Shown piece by piece: positions 12,925-23,792 of a DNA stretch of 64,000 bases. Each line of letters begins with the position of its first letter. Position 1 is the stretch's first letter. A model generated the notes under the pieces. That model worked only from the letters and a program-made list of their open reading frames with translations. It was not told where the DNA came from and did no database searches. Made by a program: the position numbers and the translations under genes. The DNA comes from Lentinus brumalis (lineage: Eukaryota; Basidiomycota; Agaricomycetes; Polyporales; Polyporaceae). The stretch covers positions 186,001 through 250,000 of the forward strand of contig MARA01000041.1 of NCBI GenBank assembly GCA_001792895.1. The letters are read 5' to 3'.

Positions 12925-13339
12925 GTATGAGAGTGTTCTCGAGGAGCTTGACTGAACAGTGCCAGCATATATAGAGCATCCTACCTTTATCCCAATGTTT
13001 GTTGCGTCCTCACAGGTCCTCACCACATACACGCTCAGTGTCAATCTCGATGAGGGATAAGAAAATGGGTAAGTACCAAGGTAAGAGAAGATAAGTAATT
13101 CACATACGTGTTGTAACAAACGACACTTACTTGAGCGTTTGTCCCGCTTTCAAGACCTGTCCCACCATCACCTCGAGTCCTCCTTGTCTGACACCATACT
13201 CGAAGGTCAACGTCAGGACATCTGCAATGCGCCAGCGTGTGGCATACGGACGCCTATTGGTGCGAAATGTGCGTCGCGAAACTGCTCGCACGTGCCATGT
13301 CAAGACATTCTGAATCCGCAAGGATTTGGTGAGTTTGAT
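12925..13339. other. Region downstream of copy B
   Basis: This begins with the out-of-frame fossil of the family C-terminus (to 12955). Around 13210-13370 there is a short cysteine-rich frame (C-x4-C, then spaced Cys) that could be a relic of something else or chance. No complete gene is seen. Confidence 0.35.
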
Positions 13340-13890
13340 CATTTCTGCTTGAGCTGCCGTCTTCTGCGGGCAATGTCGTCTGAATGTCGTTTGGACAATT
13401 GTGTCTCTGAGTCACCACCTACATACTGTGCTGGCTATCCCGTCAATGTACGTGCTCTACGAATATTTCCTGGCGTTAGGAGATGTTCTTAACATGCGCC
13501 AATGTGGAATCTCGCGACGAGGTCTGATCGTCCCTCACAGGGACCGCCACCTCCAATTTCAGCAGGTTTGCATCGACCCTTGGCTCGCCGACTTCGAGAA
13601 CATCGTCGTCTTCTCTCATGGTCCTGGCGACATCGAGGGTGGGAAGCGCGAGACTCGGCGATCCTGCCTCCTCGGAGCTCGTTATCACGCCGCAAGATCA
13701 TCATGCAGCTTCTCTTGTCTCTTTCAGAGCAGTTGATGCTGCCAGCACGAATTCGCTTATCGCCGAATTGCAGACGTTGAGAGAGGGAAGATGTCCTTCA
13801 TACTCGTCCCCCGCGCGGACGAGTATGTCGTACGAGACATACTCGGTATACTTGAACGACACAAGAGCTGTGGGCGAGTAAACTTGGCTC
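13340..13890 (+). pseudogene. Decayed fragment of a sixth DUF4470-family copy
   Basis: Two frames together retain the order of the large exon 11 of copies A-E. First comes a region ending VCIDPWLADFENIV, which corresponds to RTDPWLVEFETI of the intact copies. Then, in a different frame, come SLVSFRAVD and a piece ending SYETYSVYLN, which correspond to LLFFRxD and QYETxxRFRLSR. The segment is interrupted by frame changes and stops, lacks the other exons, and lies exactly between tandem copies B and C. Position and order of motifs make descent from the same family likely. Identity is low, so this is an old remnant, unlike the near-intact copies C and D. The boundaries are approximate. Confidence 0.6.
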
Positions 13891-14145
13891 CTGAGCCGCT
13901 TGCCTCGACTTACATCGGGCCAGCCTTCTTCAAGGATTCGTCTGATACGTCCCGCCTGTCCCGGCGATGCCTCGTGCGGATTCTCTGTTACCAAACATTG
14001 TTTCGTTCAGCGCACGTCCCTCTCTTCCCGTGATCCGGACTGGCATGACCCAGACCTGCCACGGCCACCCCTTCGCCGGCGTCTGGTTCGTCGAGCAAGG
14101 AGCAGACGAATGCGAAGCGGACGTTCCTTCGACCCACCCACCACC

Positions 14146-17100
14146 ATGTCCTCGGCGGCAGCAAACCCGACAAGTCGCGCGGCGGCCGCCAAAGAACTTG
14201 GCAACATGTTCTTCAAGAACTGCGAGTTCGAAGCGTACGTGCGCATGTCTAGTTCTGCTCGCACACGCCGACCTGACAGGGGTGCAGGGCAATCAATATG
14301 TATGCCAAGGTATGCAGGTACGCACACACTTGCGAGTGATCACGCTCGCTGACTCCGTGTTTCGTCCATTCTGCCTCATCCTTCGGCAGGCGGAAGCGGA
14401 CGATTCTAGTGATCCGATATATCCCTCAAACCTCAGCGCAGCTCTCTATGAGATCGGACACTACGCCAAATGTGTCTCCGCCGTGCTGCGTGCCGCTCGC
14501 CTCATCAAGAATGTGTCTGAAGAGCATGGTCGCCTTGTAGCGCGTCTTTCTGTCCGTCTCGCCAAGGCTCTGTGCCACGGCGTTCGTGCCGGGTTCATCC
14601 CAGTAACCGCAATCGCGGCTCGCGCGAAGATGATCGAAAGCTTGCGGACCATCTCATACAAAGTCGCGGACGACACGGCAAAGGCAACGCTGTACCGTGC
14701 CTGGGCGGAATGGACGGTAACGAATGCGGAGATGGAGCTCTTCGCGCACAAGAGAGAACCGTCTCTGATTGCGCTATCGCGTCTGCCGATGTTCTGCAAG
14801 CCATTGTCAGTCCACCGCTCCTGGTCCGGCGCGCTTCCACTGAGAGCATACCCAGGGATCCCATCAAGGAGTTCTTTCCCGTAAGGCGACTCGGAGTCGA
14901 ACGTGCGCTATCTCACACTCGCGCATAGATCGGTACCGACGATCTCATGGATCACACTGAAGGCTTGGGCCCTCAACATGTCGATCCTAAGCGCCCCACC
15001 TCGTTGGCGTTTCTCTTCGGCGGGGTCGGTGACGGTAAGTCTTCGAGGGTGTTGAGGCTTTCTCGCTGACAGGAACCACCACGACGCTCAGCTCGTCATG
15101 TCATGAGTACGCTGTGCGGTTTGACCTCGAAGTACAACAACTTTCCGGCGGACAAGAAAGCTGTCTTTCACGCGCACTTGACGCTCCTCGACATTCACGC
15201 TGCCACCATCGCTCGCGACCTCTGCATCTTTATCCTTCTGGGCGAGCTCGCATGGCATACGGTTGGCGCAGCGACCGCGATGGAAATCAAGGCGACGCTG
15301 ATGTACGTATATTGTGGCGTGGTCATGCCGTCGTACTGCTACGCAAGGTGCGTCCCACATCCTCACGGCAGCCTGTAGAATCACTCACTCGCTGTCATGA
15401 CAGGCTTCAGAGGCTGCTTCGAGACCTGCGGCGACGGCTGGCATTGCCTAACCCGGATCTCCCCTTCCGCATACATCTTGCGCCTGACGCGGTCCCGCGA
15501 TACTGGCCGTCCTCGACCTGTGGGTGGATTCGTCCAAGTCGACGCGAAAGATGCTGGACGCGCACCAAAACATGAGCAACCTCGACGGCACGGGCATGTC
15601 GCGCGACACGTTCCTCTCGAACGCCAGCCCAGAGTTCCGGAAAACGTTGGATGCAAGTCGCGCGGTCAAACGACAGGGTATCAAGGAGGACTGGCTGAAC
15701 ATGTCCGATGCTGATGTCGTCGAGTTCGGCAAGGTCGGAGGGCTGACGACTGTTGCGGAGGCGAGGAACAAGGTTCGAGAGGACATAGATAGTATCGTTG
15801 ATCAGGTGGAAAAGCTGTCGTTCGGAGGGAACACGCACACCTATGAGGCCAACTGGTACAACATCTTGAAGGTGTTCCTTCCTCCGCCCGAACTACGCGG
15901 ACGACATCCCGAGTTCAGCGTTGCATGGGAACAAGTGCAAGACAGCGGGCAGATTACGCAGTCTGTCAAACAGAATGTGAGCCTATCGTAAAGGATGACG
16001 TCGGTCACTCAAAGTGCTGACGCCAGAGCCGCAGGCACTTGACCACATTCACAACGACTGGAAGCCGAACATCACGATCTTCGTGAGTCCGATCCTACGT
16101 TTCTGAACCAACGGCTTCTTAGTGAACCTCGCGAGCAGGATCGCAACTACGAAAACCCCGAATACTTCCCGGGAGGAGACGGCTATCCCGAGATGAGAGT
16201 GAACATGTTCGACCCCATCAACCATCTACATCGGTTCAACGTGCGCGGAAAGCCCGGAAAGCCCAAGCTGCCTGGAAATGCCACTGCGTGGGATGTCTGC
16301 AGCAAGTTCTTCGACGAGGTCGCCGCAGCGCTGAAGACCCTCAAATCCCGCATCACGCTCGAGTTCATTCATGGCGGCGTCCACGAGGAGCTCGTAAAGA
16401 TTCGACTCGAAGGCGACCAGTCCGCGCGCCCGAAGGAGTTTCCGAAGAAGTTCATGCGGGTGTGGCTAAGCAACGTCCCGTCAGTGTGCACCGTCTTGCT
16501 CCGAATTCATCACGGCACGCTCATGGCCTCTTCGCCACAGGGATTACACTCACGGACCATTAGGCACCATCCTGTACGTCCTACCCAACCTTCAGCACGA
16601 CCAGCAAGCTGCCATCGCGTCGAACTTAATGATGAACATGCCAGTATGGAAGGACGACGAGGAGTTCATGCATACGTGCGTCATCTATCTGCGCGGTGTT
16701 GGCCATATCCTGACCGGTCTACGTATCGCAGCTATACGCTGCTTGAGATAGACGACATCGAGTTGTACCTCGGCTGCGAGGTGGTCGAGTCCACCGGTGT
16801 AACTGGTCCCATGACCATATCCCAAAGCATGCTTCCGCTTCCCCGACCACTGCGGGAGCTAGCCACGCGCGACGACCTCACCGCGTGGCTGACGCGCGTC
16901 CTCTTCAATACCTCCCTTCCTGGCTGGACCAAGCCGCCCCGTGCAACATCCGCCTGCCGCACAACCTCGTCGCGTTCTTCGCGCTCATCTTGCACGTCCA
17001 CCGCGTCGGCTATCCAGGCCACTGGCTCTCAGACTTGCTCGCTCGTGTCCTCAGCGGCCGCATGGTCTCGGATGTCGTTCCCTACAACGCCGAGTATCCC

Positions 17101-17770
17101 ATACCCGTCAGCTGCAGCTCCGAACGCGTGGCCCCGCGCTCCGTGCGCACGGACCCGTGGCTCGTGGAGTTCGAGACGATCATCGCGACGGCATACTACG
17201 CGATCCCCTTCCCCATCGCGGCCGCCCTCCCGGCGGACTTCTCGCGCGACGCGGAGGACATCGTCGTGTGGCAGGCCGCAGTGAAGCCCGCGACGCGCTT
17301 CGCGCAGGACTCGTTCACGTTCTGCTCGCCATTCGAGCCGGTCACGCAGCTGCTGTTCTTCCGCGCGGACGAGATGGGCGCGGCGGAGGTAATCGGGGAC
17401 ATGCGCGGGATCTTCGAGGGGAGGAGCACCCCGGCCCCGGGGACGTTCTTCGTGCTGACGGCGCAGGAGTACGTGCAGTATCAGACGTGCGTGCGGTTCC
17501 GCTTGAGCAGGAGGCGCGTCGAGAGGATGCGGGGGGAGACTGGGTGGAGTATGGTCGCCTACAGGAGCGATAATGGGATTCAAGGTGAGTCGTTACTCGT
17601 TCGCATGCTGCATTACTGAGGGCTGAGGGCGCGTCGTCTTGTCAGCTACTTTGCCTGTTCCGATTGTGAGCTGGACGACGCCCACGTCCGACGTTGAGGG
17701 CATTCCGACGTATCGGTATGCTGCCGAGAACCATGAGCTCGATCAGTCGGATAGCTGTGGGCTCTGCTGA
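14146..17770 (+). CDS. TPR + DUF4470 protein, copy C (two apparent 1-nt frameshifts)
   Basis: Exons: 14146-14234, 14288-14309, 14390-14805, 14856-14880, 14929-15034, 15092-15347, 15404-15976, 16035-16082, 16139-16479, 16541-16675, 16732-17584, 17646-17770. The start ATG is in a strong ACCACC context. The domain plan is that of copies A, B and E, with exon sizes within a few codons. Two places need one extra base. One is the C run at 15494-15496 in exon 7, where VPAIL of other copies is broken. The other is the C run at 16937-16940 in exon 11, where KPPPCN is broken. Adding one C at each gives 996 residues with no other defect. Both lie in C runs, as do breaks in unrelated conserved genes of this window, so assembly error is at least as likely as recent pseudogenisation. 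Function is unknown. Confidence 0.75.
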
Positions 17771-20568
17771 AGTGGCTCTTCTCTTCTCAGTGGAGTGAAT
17801 GTGATGGTGTATGCGTTTACTCGTGCCCGTAGAGATATGGGCTTTCGGTGAGCACGAAGGCATATGGGTCGTTTCTCCATGCCTGCATGTCCTTTCTCGC
17901 GACGTGTTGGCTAATGGTACTGTGGTACATATACAGAGTCCAAGTACTTAGTGTACGATGCGCGAATCAAGCCTGCCGCTTGAGCAGCTTTAGCGAGCCG
18001 CATGAGTTGAAGCACGTCCCAGTCCGAGGTTCACAAGCTGGCGAGATTCAAACTTCGATTAGCACATATAGAACGATATTCTCTAGCAATAATGATTCGG
18101 ACGTAAGTCCTCGACAGTTGGGCCTCACAGAATCAAGCGTAGTAGTGCGTGATGGTGTTACCTGTCCAGTCGGCAAGTAGAGGGCACCCCGCAGGGCTCT
18201 AATGATGCTGAGTACATGTACACTAGGTAATACACGGTGCACGGTAGTGCAGAAACTCATCGCGAAGTTGAAGTGTTGTCATCGCACGATCACGTGCTAC
18301 ATACGCGACTGTTACGCGTTGGCGTCGCGTCGCGCAAGCTGGCCGCGCCACTTGACTCTGGACTACCACCACGTTGACTTGATCCTTCTTGTCCTACCTC
18401 GGCGCCGACGAAGATGACGACTTCCCCATGTGGCCGCAGGAATTTTGCTCGATTTGAACGGACGCAGAGCATGTCTGTCATTGTCCACGAAGGCCGGTGG
18501 TAGTACCAGTGAGTGTTGCGAGTCTGAGCATGGGCTTTTCCACGACGCAAAGTATGGCCGACACATCAGCCTCAGGATGCATAGATCTGGCTGAAGGCTG
18601 CCTTATTGACGCGTCGTTTCAGCGTGCGGACGCGTTCGGTGGATCCACCCAACGAGAGGCTCCCATGAGGTGGACCAGAGTATACTAACACGGCGACATG
18701 TTCGCCTTTGAGTAGGGCGCGACCGCGATGGTGACGATGGTACTGACCGTCTCGTCCGGCATGACTATGTACGGGCGCGCATATAGTCAGTACGCCTCCT
18801 CCTGCAAGGATGCGCGCAGACGCCAACAGCTGGCGAAGCCATGAGAACGACGCTCTCCAGCGGCCAGTACTAGTGGAGTGCGCCACCTGCGCGGGAAGAT
18901 ACCGAGTGGTGGATGCAGTGGTACGTACTTACTCTTGTTCGTCTAGACTCGTGGTGGTCTAACGTACGTCCCAGGATAGCGGGAGGTGAAGACGATGCAT
19001 CATGCACGGAACGCCACAACGCTGCTGCGCTCCGCCAGCAGTTCCCGAACCGGCCCCGTCTTCTCGGGAACCGTGCACCCATACAGTATGCTCGGCGGGT
19101 TCACCCGAGGACATCTCTACAAGGTGCGCTGCGTGATTGAGTATTAGCCGTTCCCCGTCGAGAACACGACCGCAGAAGCCTAGAGGCGTTAGAGGACCTC
19201 GGGAACACCACAGACGCACCGAAGCCTTCCGTATTCCGAACTCTACGACCCATGATTGGCGGCGTCTCCTCCGCGACGTCCGTGTAAGCCCTTCGAGGCG
19301 AAGGTCGAGCCGCAGGCCTATGAAGTTCCGGGGTCAGTATGCGAAGGGAAGCTTCTTGCTGTGCCCGTCCGTCAGCGTTCCGACACGGGTGCTCGGGGAG
19401 TCCGCGGCGCTCCCGCGACGGCGAGAAGATGAGCTTGTTCCACTGGCCGGCGTCGGACACACTTGGAGACTTCCTGTCTGCTTTCCGAGGTAACCTCGTC
19501 TGCGGCTCCCCGAGCATCCTTGCGTATTTTCCGCACCCTTTCCGCACCCACCGTCCGTCTATCTTTCTCAAGGCTACTCAAGCAGATATGGGCATTCACT
19601 GACCTCATCGTATGATCCACAGATTCTTGCACCATGTCGTCTTGTCCCCCTACGATCGTGTGCATTGAAATGTGATTTGACAAGATGCGGGACGCCCCAC
19701 ATCACCCACCCAATCGAGAGCGACCGATCAAGGCAGACAGGCCGGCCGCGACAACCTTGTGCGAAGCTACGCCCTTTCGGGACGCTGCGCGGGTGCTTAG
19801 GGGAGATCTGAGGGACGGGTGGCACAGATGCTTGACATGCAGTGACGCGTGCAGAGAAGATGGAGGCTCATGTGGTCCGGAACGTCTTTCCCGACCCTAG
19901 CTATCGTAGCAGGCCGACGGTACGTCCAGCGTCCACTTGTCTTCTGGGCGGGGGGTAGCGGTGGGGAGTGTCGATCGGAATGGATGAGGGATGGAGATGC
20001 GGGGTAATGCGGGGTGCTGTGCTGCCGTCGCTGTCCCGCACGGTTGCGGGCCTCAACGATGAAGGGCGAGGGGGAAATCCCGTGTCGTGCAGCCTGGATC
20101 GTGGACGAGGTCTAACGAGGTCTGGCGCTCCTGTCGCCGTCAGGGGTCCTCAAGCGTGTCACAGCCAAGACATGTCCGTTCGCCGATGGCAAGAAACGCG
20201 AGCTGAAAATGCTGCTGCAAGTCAGGGCCCGAGGAGGATGGATAGACGGAGGACTGGCAGCATGAGAAAGATGGCAACACGGGCGGTACGTGTCTGCGTC
20301 GGAGGGCATTCGCGGGACCGCTCTATTACCTCCGGGCTCCCGCACTCCTCCGCACGCTGCGCCCCGTCCTGCGCCGTGCGAGTCGTGCGCGGCGTGCGGG
20401 GGCGGAGACGAAGGACGGCTGGGCAGGAGCGGGGAAGGAGGCTAAGCCATTCGAGGCGGGATCGTACCCCGCACGCCGGAGCGCTGGTGGGGACGAGCAA
20501 GGGCGACTTCAGGGGCGACGGGAAATGGCTCTGATCTCACTGGATCACGCGCCCACGCGCGGGCTCGG
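17771..20568. other. Long gene-free region upstream of acetyl-CoA synthetase
   Basis: About 2.8 kb have no supported gene. Several frames around 19080-19600 are open and GC-rich, but none shows a domain or a consistent exon chain. The right part (19940-20015) has a cluster of G-rich SYGGRG-type hexamers that could be glucose-repressor sites. The rest shows nothing I can name. Confidence 0.45.
19943..20016 (+). promoter_or_regulatory. Cluster of possible CreA/Mig1-type sites
   Basis: Within 75 bases there are several G-rich hexamers fitting the fungal carbon-repressor consensus SYGGRG, including two GCGGGG copies 10 bases apart at 19999 and 20009 and G runs at 19948-19966. They lie about 660-730 bases upstream of the acetyl-CoA synthetase start. 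Acetate-utilisation genes are known targets of carbon repression in fungi. The assignment is inference from sequence and position, and such short motifs are common in GC-rich DNA. Confidence 0.3.
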
Positions 20569-20576
20569 TATATTAA
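20569..20576 (+). promoter_or_regulatory. TATA box of acetyl-CoA synthetase
   Basis: TATATTAA lies about 100 bases upstream of the start codon at 20675 and is followed by a pyrimidine-rich leader. This spacing is usual for a strongly expressed fungal gene. Confidence 0.6.
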
Positions 20577-20674
20577 GTAGGTCCATCCGTCCGCTCGGTT
20601 TCGCAAACTCTCTCCGGCCCCTCTCCCTCCCTCCCGCCCCCATCTCGCCCATCCCCTGCGATCCCGGAACCACC

Positions 20675-23310
20675 ATGTCGGCCGAAGACACCCACCACAA
20701 CATCCCCAAGCACCCCATCGCCCCCGCGTCAAGCACGGCCACAAGAAACCGCACGTCGACCACGATGACTACAGGTGCCGAGTCTTCCCCTGATCACTCC
20801 ATTCAGTCCTCCCGCTCACCTGCGCGACTTGGTGAATAGGAAGTTCCACAGCGAGTCTATCGGTCACGAGAGCGATCAGTGGTGGGCGAAGGTACGTCGC
20901 GAACCCATCGCACTCGGCGAACTCCTGCTCATCGCAGTCTCCGATCGCACACCCCTCTATCTCTCCTCTAGGTCGCGCGCGAAGCCCTTCACTGGGACCG
21001 CCCCTTCCACACCGTCCGCTCAGGCAGCTTCGAGAACGGGGACATCGTCTGGTTCCCCGAGGGCGGCCTGAACGCGTCCTACAACTGTGTCGACCGCTGG
21101 GCGTTCAAGCATCCGGACAAGGTATAGTGCCGCACGTCCCCATCCCCATCTCGAGCTCGCATTTCTCGCGCCATCCAATGAGCCTCTGCGATTCCGTGGG
21201 CAAACTCGCGGAACGGGCTTTCCGTCTGCGCGCATCCTTCCCCAACGTCGTACGTTGATGTTGGGATGTCCGTTTCGCCCTCGCGTGTCGTCGTGCGCGC
21301 TGGGGCGAGCGACGCGTTTCGCGGCACGGACCTCCGGGCCGTACAAAATGCGCTCAGGCGCCCGCCCATACTCTGCGGATGGCGAAAGAATCTCGCGTGC
21401 TCGATCGCTATCCATATGCTCATCCTTGATTTCTGATGTCTAGACCGCGATTATCTACGAAGCCGACGAACCCAATGAAGGCTACGAAGTCTCCTATGCT
21501 CAGCTCCTTCGCGAGGTGTGCTCCGTAGCGAATGTCCTCAAGTCGTGGGGCGTGAAGAAGGGCGACACCGTCTCTGTATACCTGCCTATGACATGGCACG
21601 CCGTCGCGGCCTTCCTGGCGTGCGCGCGTATCGGTGCCGTCCACTCAGTTGTCTTTGCGGGATTCTCCGCAGAGTCGCTCCGTGACCGCGTGCAGGACTG
21701 CAAGTCCCGCGTGCTCATCACTTCTGATGAGGGCCGTCGTGGAGGCAAGACCATCGCGACGAAGGCGATTGTGGACGCGGCGGTCAAGAATTGCCCCCTG
21801 GTCGAGCATGTCCTCGTCCTCAAGCGCACGGGCAACGAGGTTCCTTGGACGGAGGGGCGCGATAAGTGGTGGCACGAGGAGATCGCCAAGGTCCCGCGCT
21901 TCTGCCCGCCGGAACCCATGTCTGCCGAGGACCCTCTCTTCATCCTCTACGTAAGTCTCCACGTCTCCAATTCGAATTTGCGCTCGAGGATGCTTACTCC
22001 GCTCTATCTGCGCTAGACGTCGGGTTCCACCGGTAAGCCGAAGGGCGTTGTACACACTACCGGCGGATACCTGCTCTGCGCCGCGCTCACCGTCAAGTAC
22101 GTCTTTGATGTGCATCCTGACGACAAATTTGCGTGCATGGCGGACATCGGCTGGATCACCGGCCACACGTACATTGTCTACGGTCCCCTCGCGAACGGCG
22201 TCACCACCACCGTGTTCGAGTCTACACCCGTATACCCCACGCCCGCGCGCTACTGGCAGACCGTCGACAAGCACAAGATCACGCAGTTCTACTCCGCCCC
22301 GACCGCCATCCGTCTGCTCCGCCGCCTGGGCGAGCACCACGTCCAGGACCACGACCTCGGCTCGCTCCGCGTCCTGGGCAGCGTCGGCGAGCCGATCAAC
22401 CCCGAGGCGTGGCACTGGTACAACGACCACGTCGGCCGGAAGCAGTGTGCCATTGTGGACACGTTCTGGCAGACGGAGACGGGCTCGATCGTCGTGACGC
22501 CTTTCCCGGGCGCTATCGAGACGAAGCCCGGATCCGCGACGGTGCCGTTCTTCGGTATCGAGCCCGTCATCTTGGACCCGCAGTCGGGTAAGGAGCTCGA
22601 GGGCAACAGCGTCGAGGGCGTGTTGTGCCTCAAGACGCCGTGGCCGTCGATTGCGCGCACGGTGTACCAGGACCATAAGCGCTACCTCGAGACGTACATG
22701 AAGCCGTACCCCGGGTACTTCTACACTGGCGACGGCGCTGCGCGCGACGAGCATGGGTACATCTGGATCAAGGGCCGCGTCGATGGTATGTGGTTCTCCG
22801 CTTCTGCCCTCTGCGGCTTTCGCTGACCGCGTTTTGGCTAGATGTCATCAACGTCTCGGGCCACCGTCTCTCCACCGCGGAGATCGAGTCTGCTCTTATC
22901 ACACACGCCGGCGTGGCTGAGACTGCAGGTACGTGCCCACCCACCCATGCGATGCAACCCCACGCTGATGTCGCATCTTCGCAACAGTCGTCGGCACCGC
23001 AGACGAGCTGACCGGGCAGGCCGTGTACGCGTTCGTGACGCTCAAGCCGGAGTTCAAGTACGACTCGACGGACGAGGGCGGGCTCGCGAAGGAGCTCACG
23101 CTGCAGGTGCGCAAGGTGATCGGGCCGTTCGCGGCGCCGAAGAAGATCTTCGTCGTCGGGGACCTGCCGAAGACGCGCTCGGGGAAGATCATGCGCCGCG
23201 TGCTGCGCAAGATCGTCGCGGGCGAGGGCGACCAGCTCGGCGACCTGAGCACGCTCGCGGAGCCTGCGGTCGTGGAGAGCATCAAGGAGAAGGTCGCGGC
23301 GCACGCGTGA
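20675..23310 (+). CDS. ACS1: Acetyl-CoA synthetase (acetate-CoA ligase, AMP-forming)
   Basis: The enzyme activates acetate to acetyl-CoA through acetyl-AMP, in the cytosol and nucleus, feeding lipid synthesis, histone acetylation and growth on C2 sources. Exons: 20675-20774, 20840-20891, 20972-21121, 21444-21950, 22017-22785, 22842-22928, 22988-23310. The product is about 662 residues, normal for the family. Recognisable motifs in order: [45 protein letters not shown], the adenylate loop [15 protein letters not shown], the hinge [14 protein letters not shown], and the C-terminal RSGKIMRR with the acetylatable catalytic Lys. Exon 1 needs one extra C in the run at 20721-20725 to connect the start (ACCACC-ATG) to [10 protein letters not shown]. 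No alternative start exists in the second frame. For so conserved an enzyme this is probably an assembly error. Intron 3 (322 nt) is unusually long for the locus. Confidence 0.93.
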
Positions 23311-23792
23311 GGAAGGCGTCCGTGTCCGTGTTTTTTCGCTCTCGCTGCGTCTGCGTGGACTTGTTGTTTATGCCGTATGGTGATATTTGCTCGGGAGACG
23401 TCGAGGAGGGGAGGTGCAGCGGTTGTTACGGTATCTATTCTGTGCGGTTTGTGTCTTGAAGTTTCGCAGTGCTCGGTATTGTACGATAATATGCTGGATA
23501 CCAGAACGAATGTACTTTGATTTCTCCATCTCATCTTCCTCAAATGTTTTGCGAGGACGGCGGGTCGGGAAGAGCGTCCTTCTCGACCTCAATGCCAACG
23601 TCGCGCAAGAGCGGCGAAAGCTACATCGTAGATTTCTATGGAGAGATAGAGGGAGAGATCATCGGAAGATACATGCAGAGATCACCGAGAGATACACCGT
23701 AGTAAGTACAGTCAAACAGTAGTACAGGCAGGTGGAAGGAATGCCGAGGCGCAGATCTAAAATGCTGGGTCCATTTGAGATACAGAGGGTAC
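23311..23792. other. Convergent 3' spacer
   Basis: About 480 bases between the stops of acetyl-CoA synthetase (+) and DUF4470 copy D (-) hold both 3' ends. A stretch at 23635-23700 has repeated GAGA/GAGATA-rich sequence. Nothing else was recognised. Confidence 0.45.

Noticed and set aside
14146..17770. Calling copy C (and copy D) pseudogenes
   Set aside because: All four breaks are single missing C bases in homopolymers, and the same defect occurs in acetyl-CoA synthetase and VWA8, so assembly error has to be excluded first.
18900..19600. GC-rich open frames upstream of acetyl-CoA synthetase as a gene
   Set aside because: Frames on both strands are open to a similar extent, no domain is visible and no consistent splice chain connects them.
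20775..20806. 32-nt intron in acetyl-CoA synthetase
   Set aside because: Too short for splicing. The acceptor at 20839 gives a normal 65-nt intron and a better match ([12 protein letters not shown]).
21645..22754. Long minus-strand open frame opposite acetyl-CoA synthetase
   Set aside because: It is the antisense shadow of conserved exons 4 and 5 and has no motif of its own.
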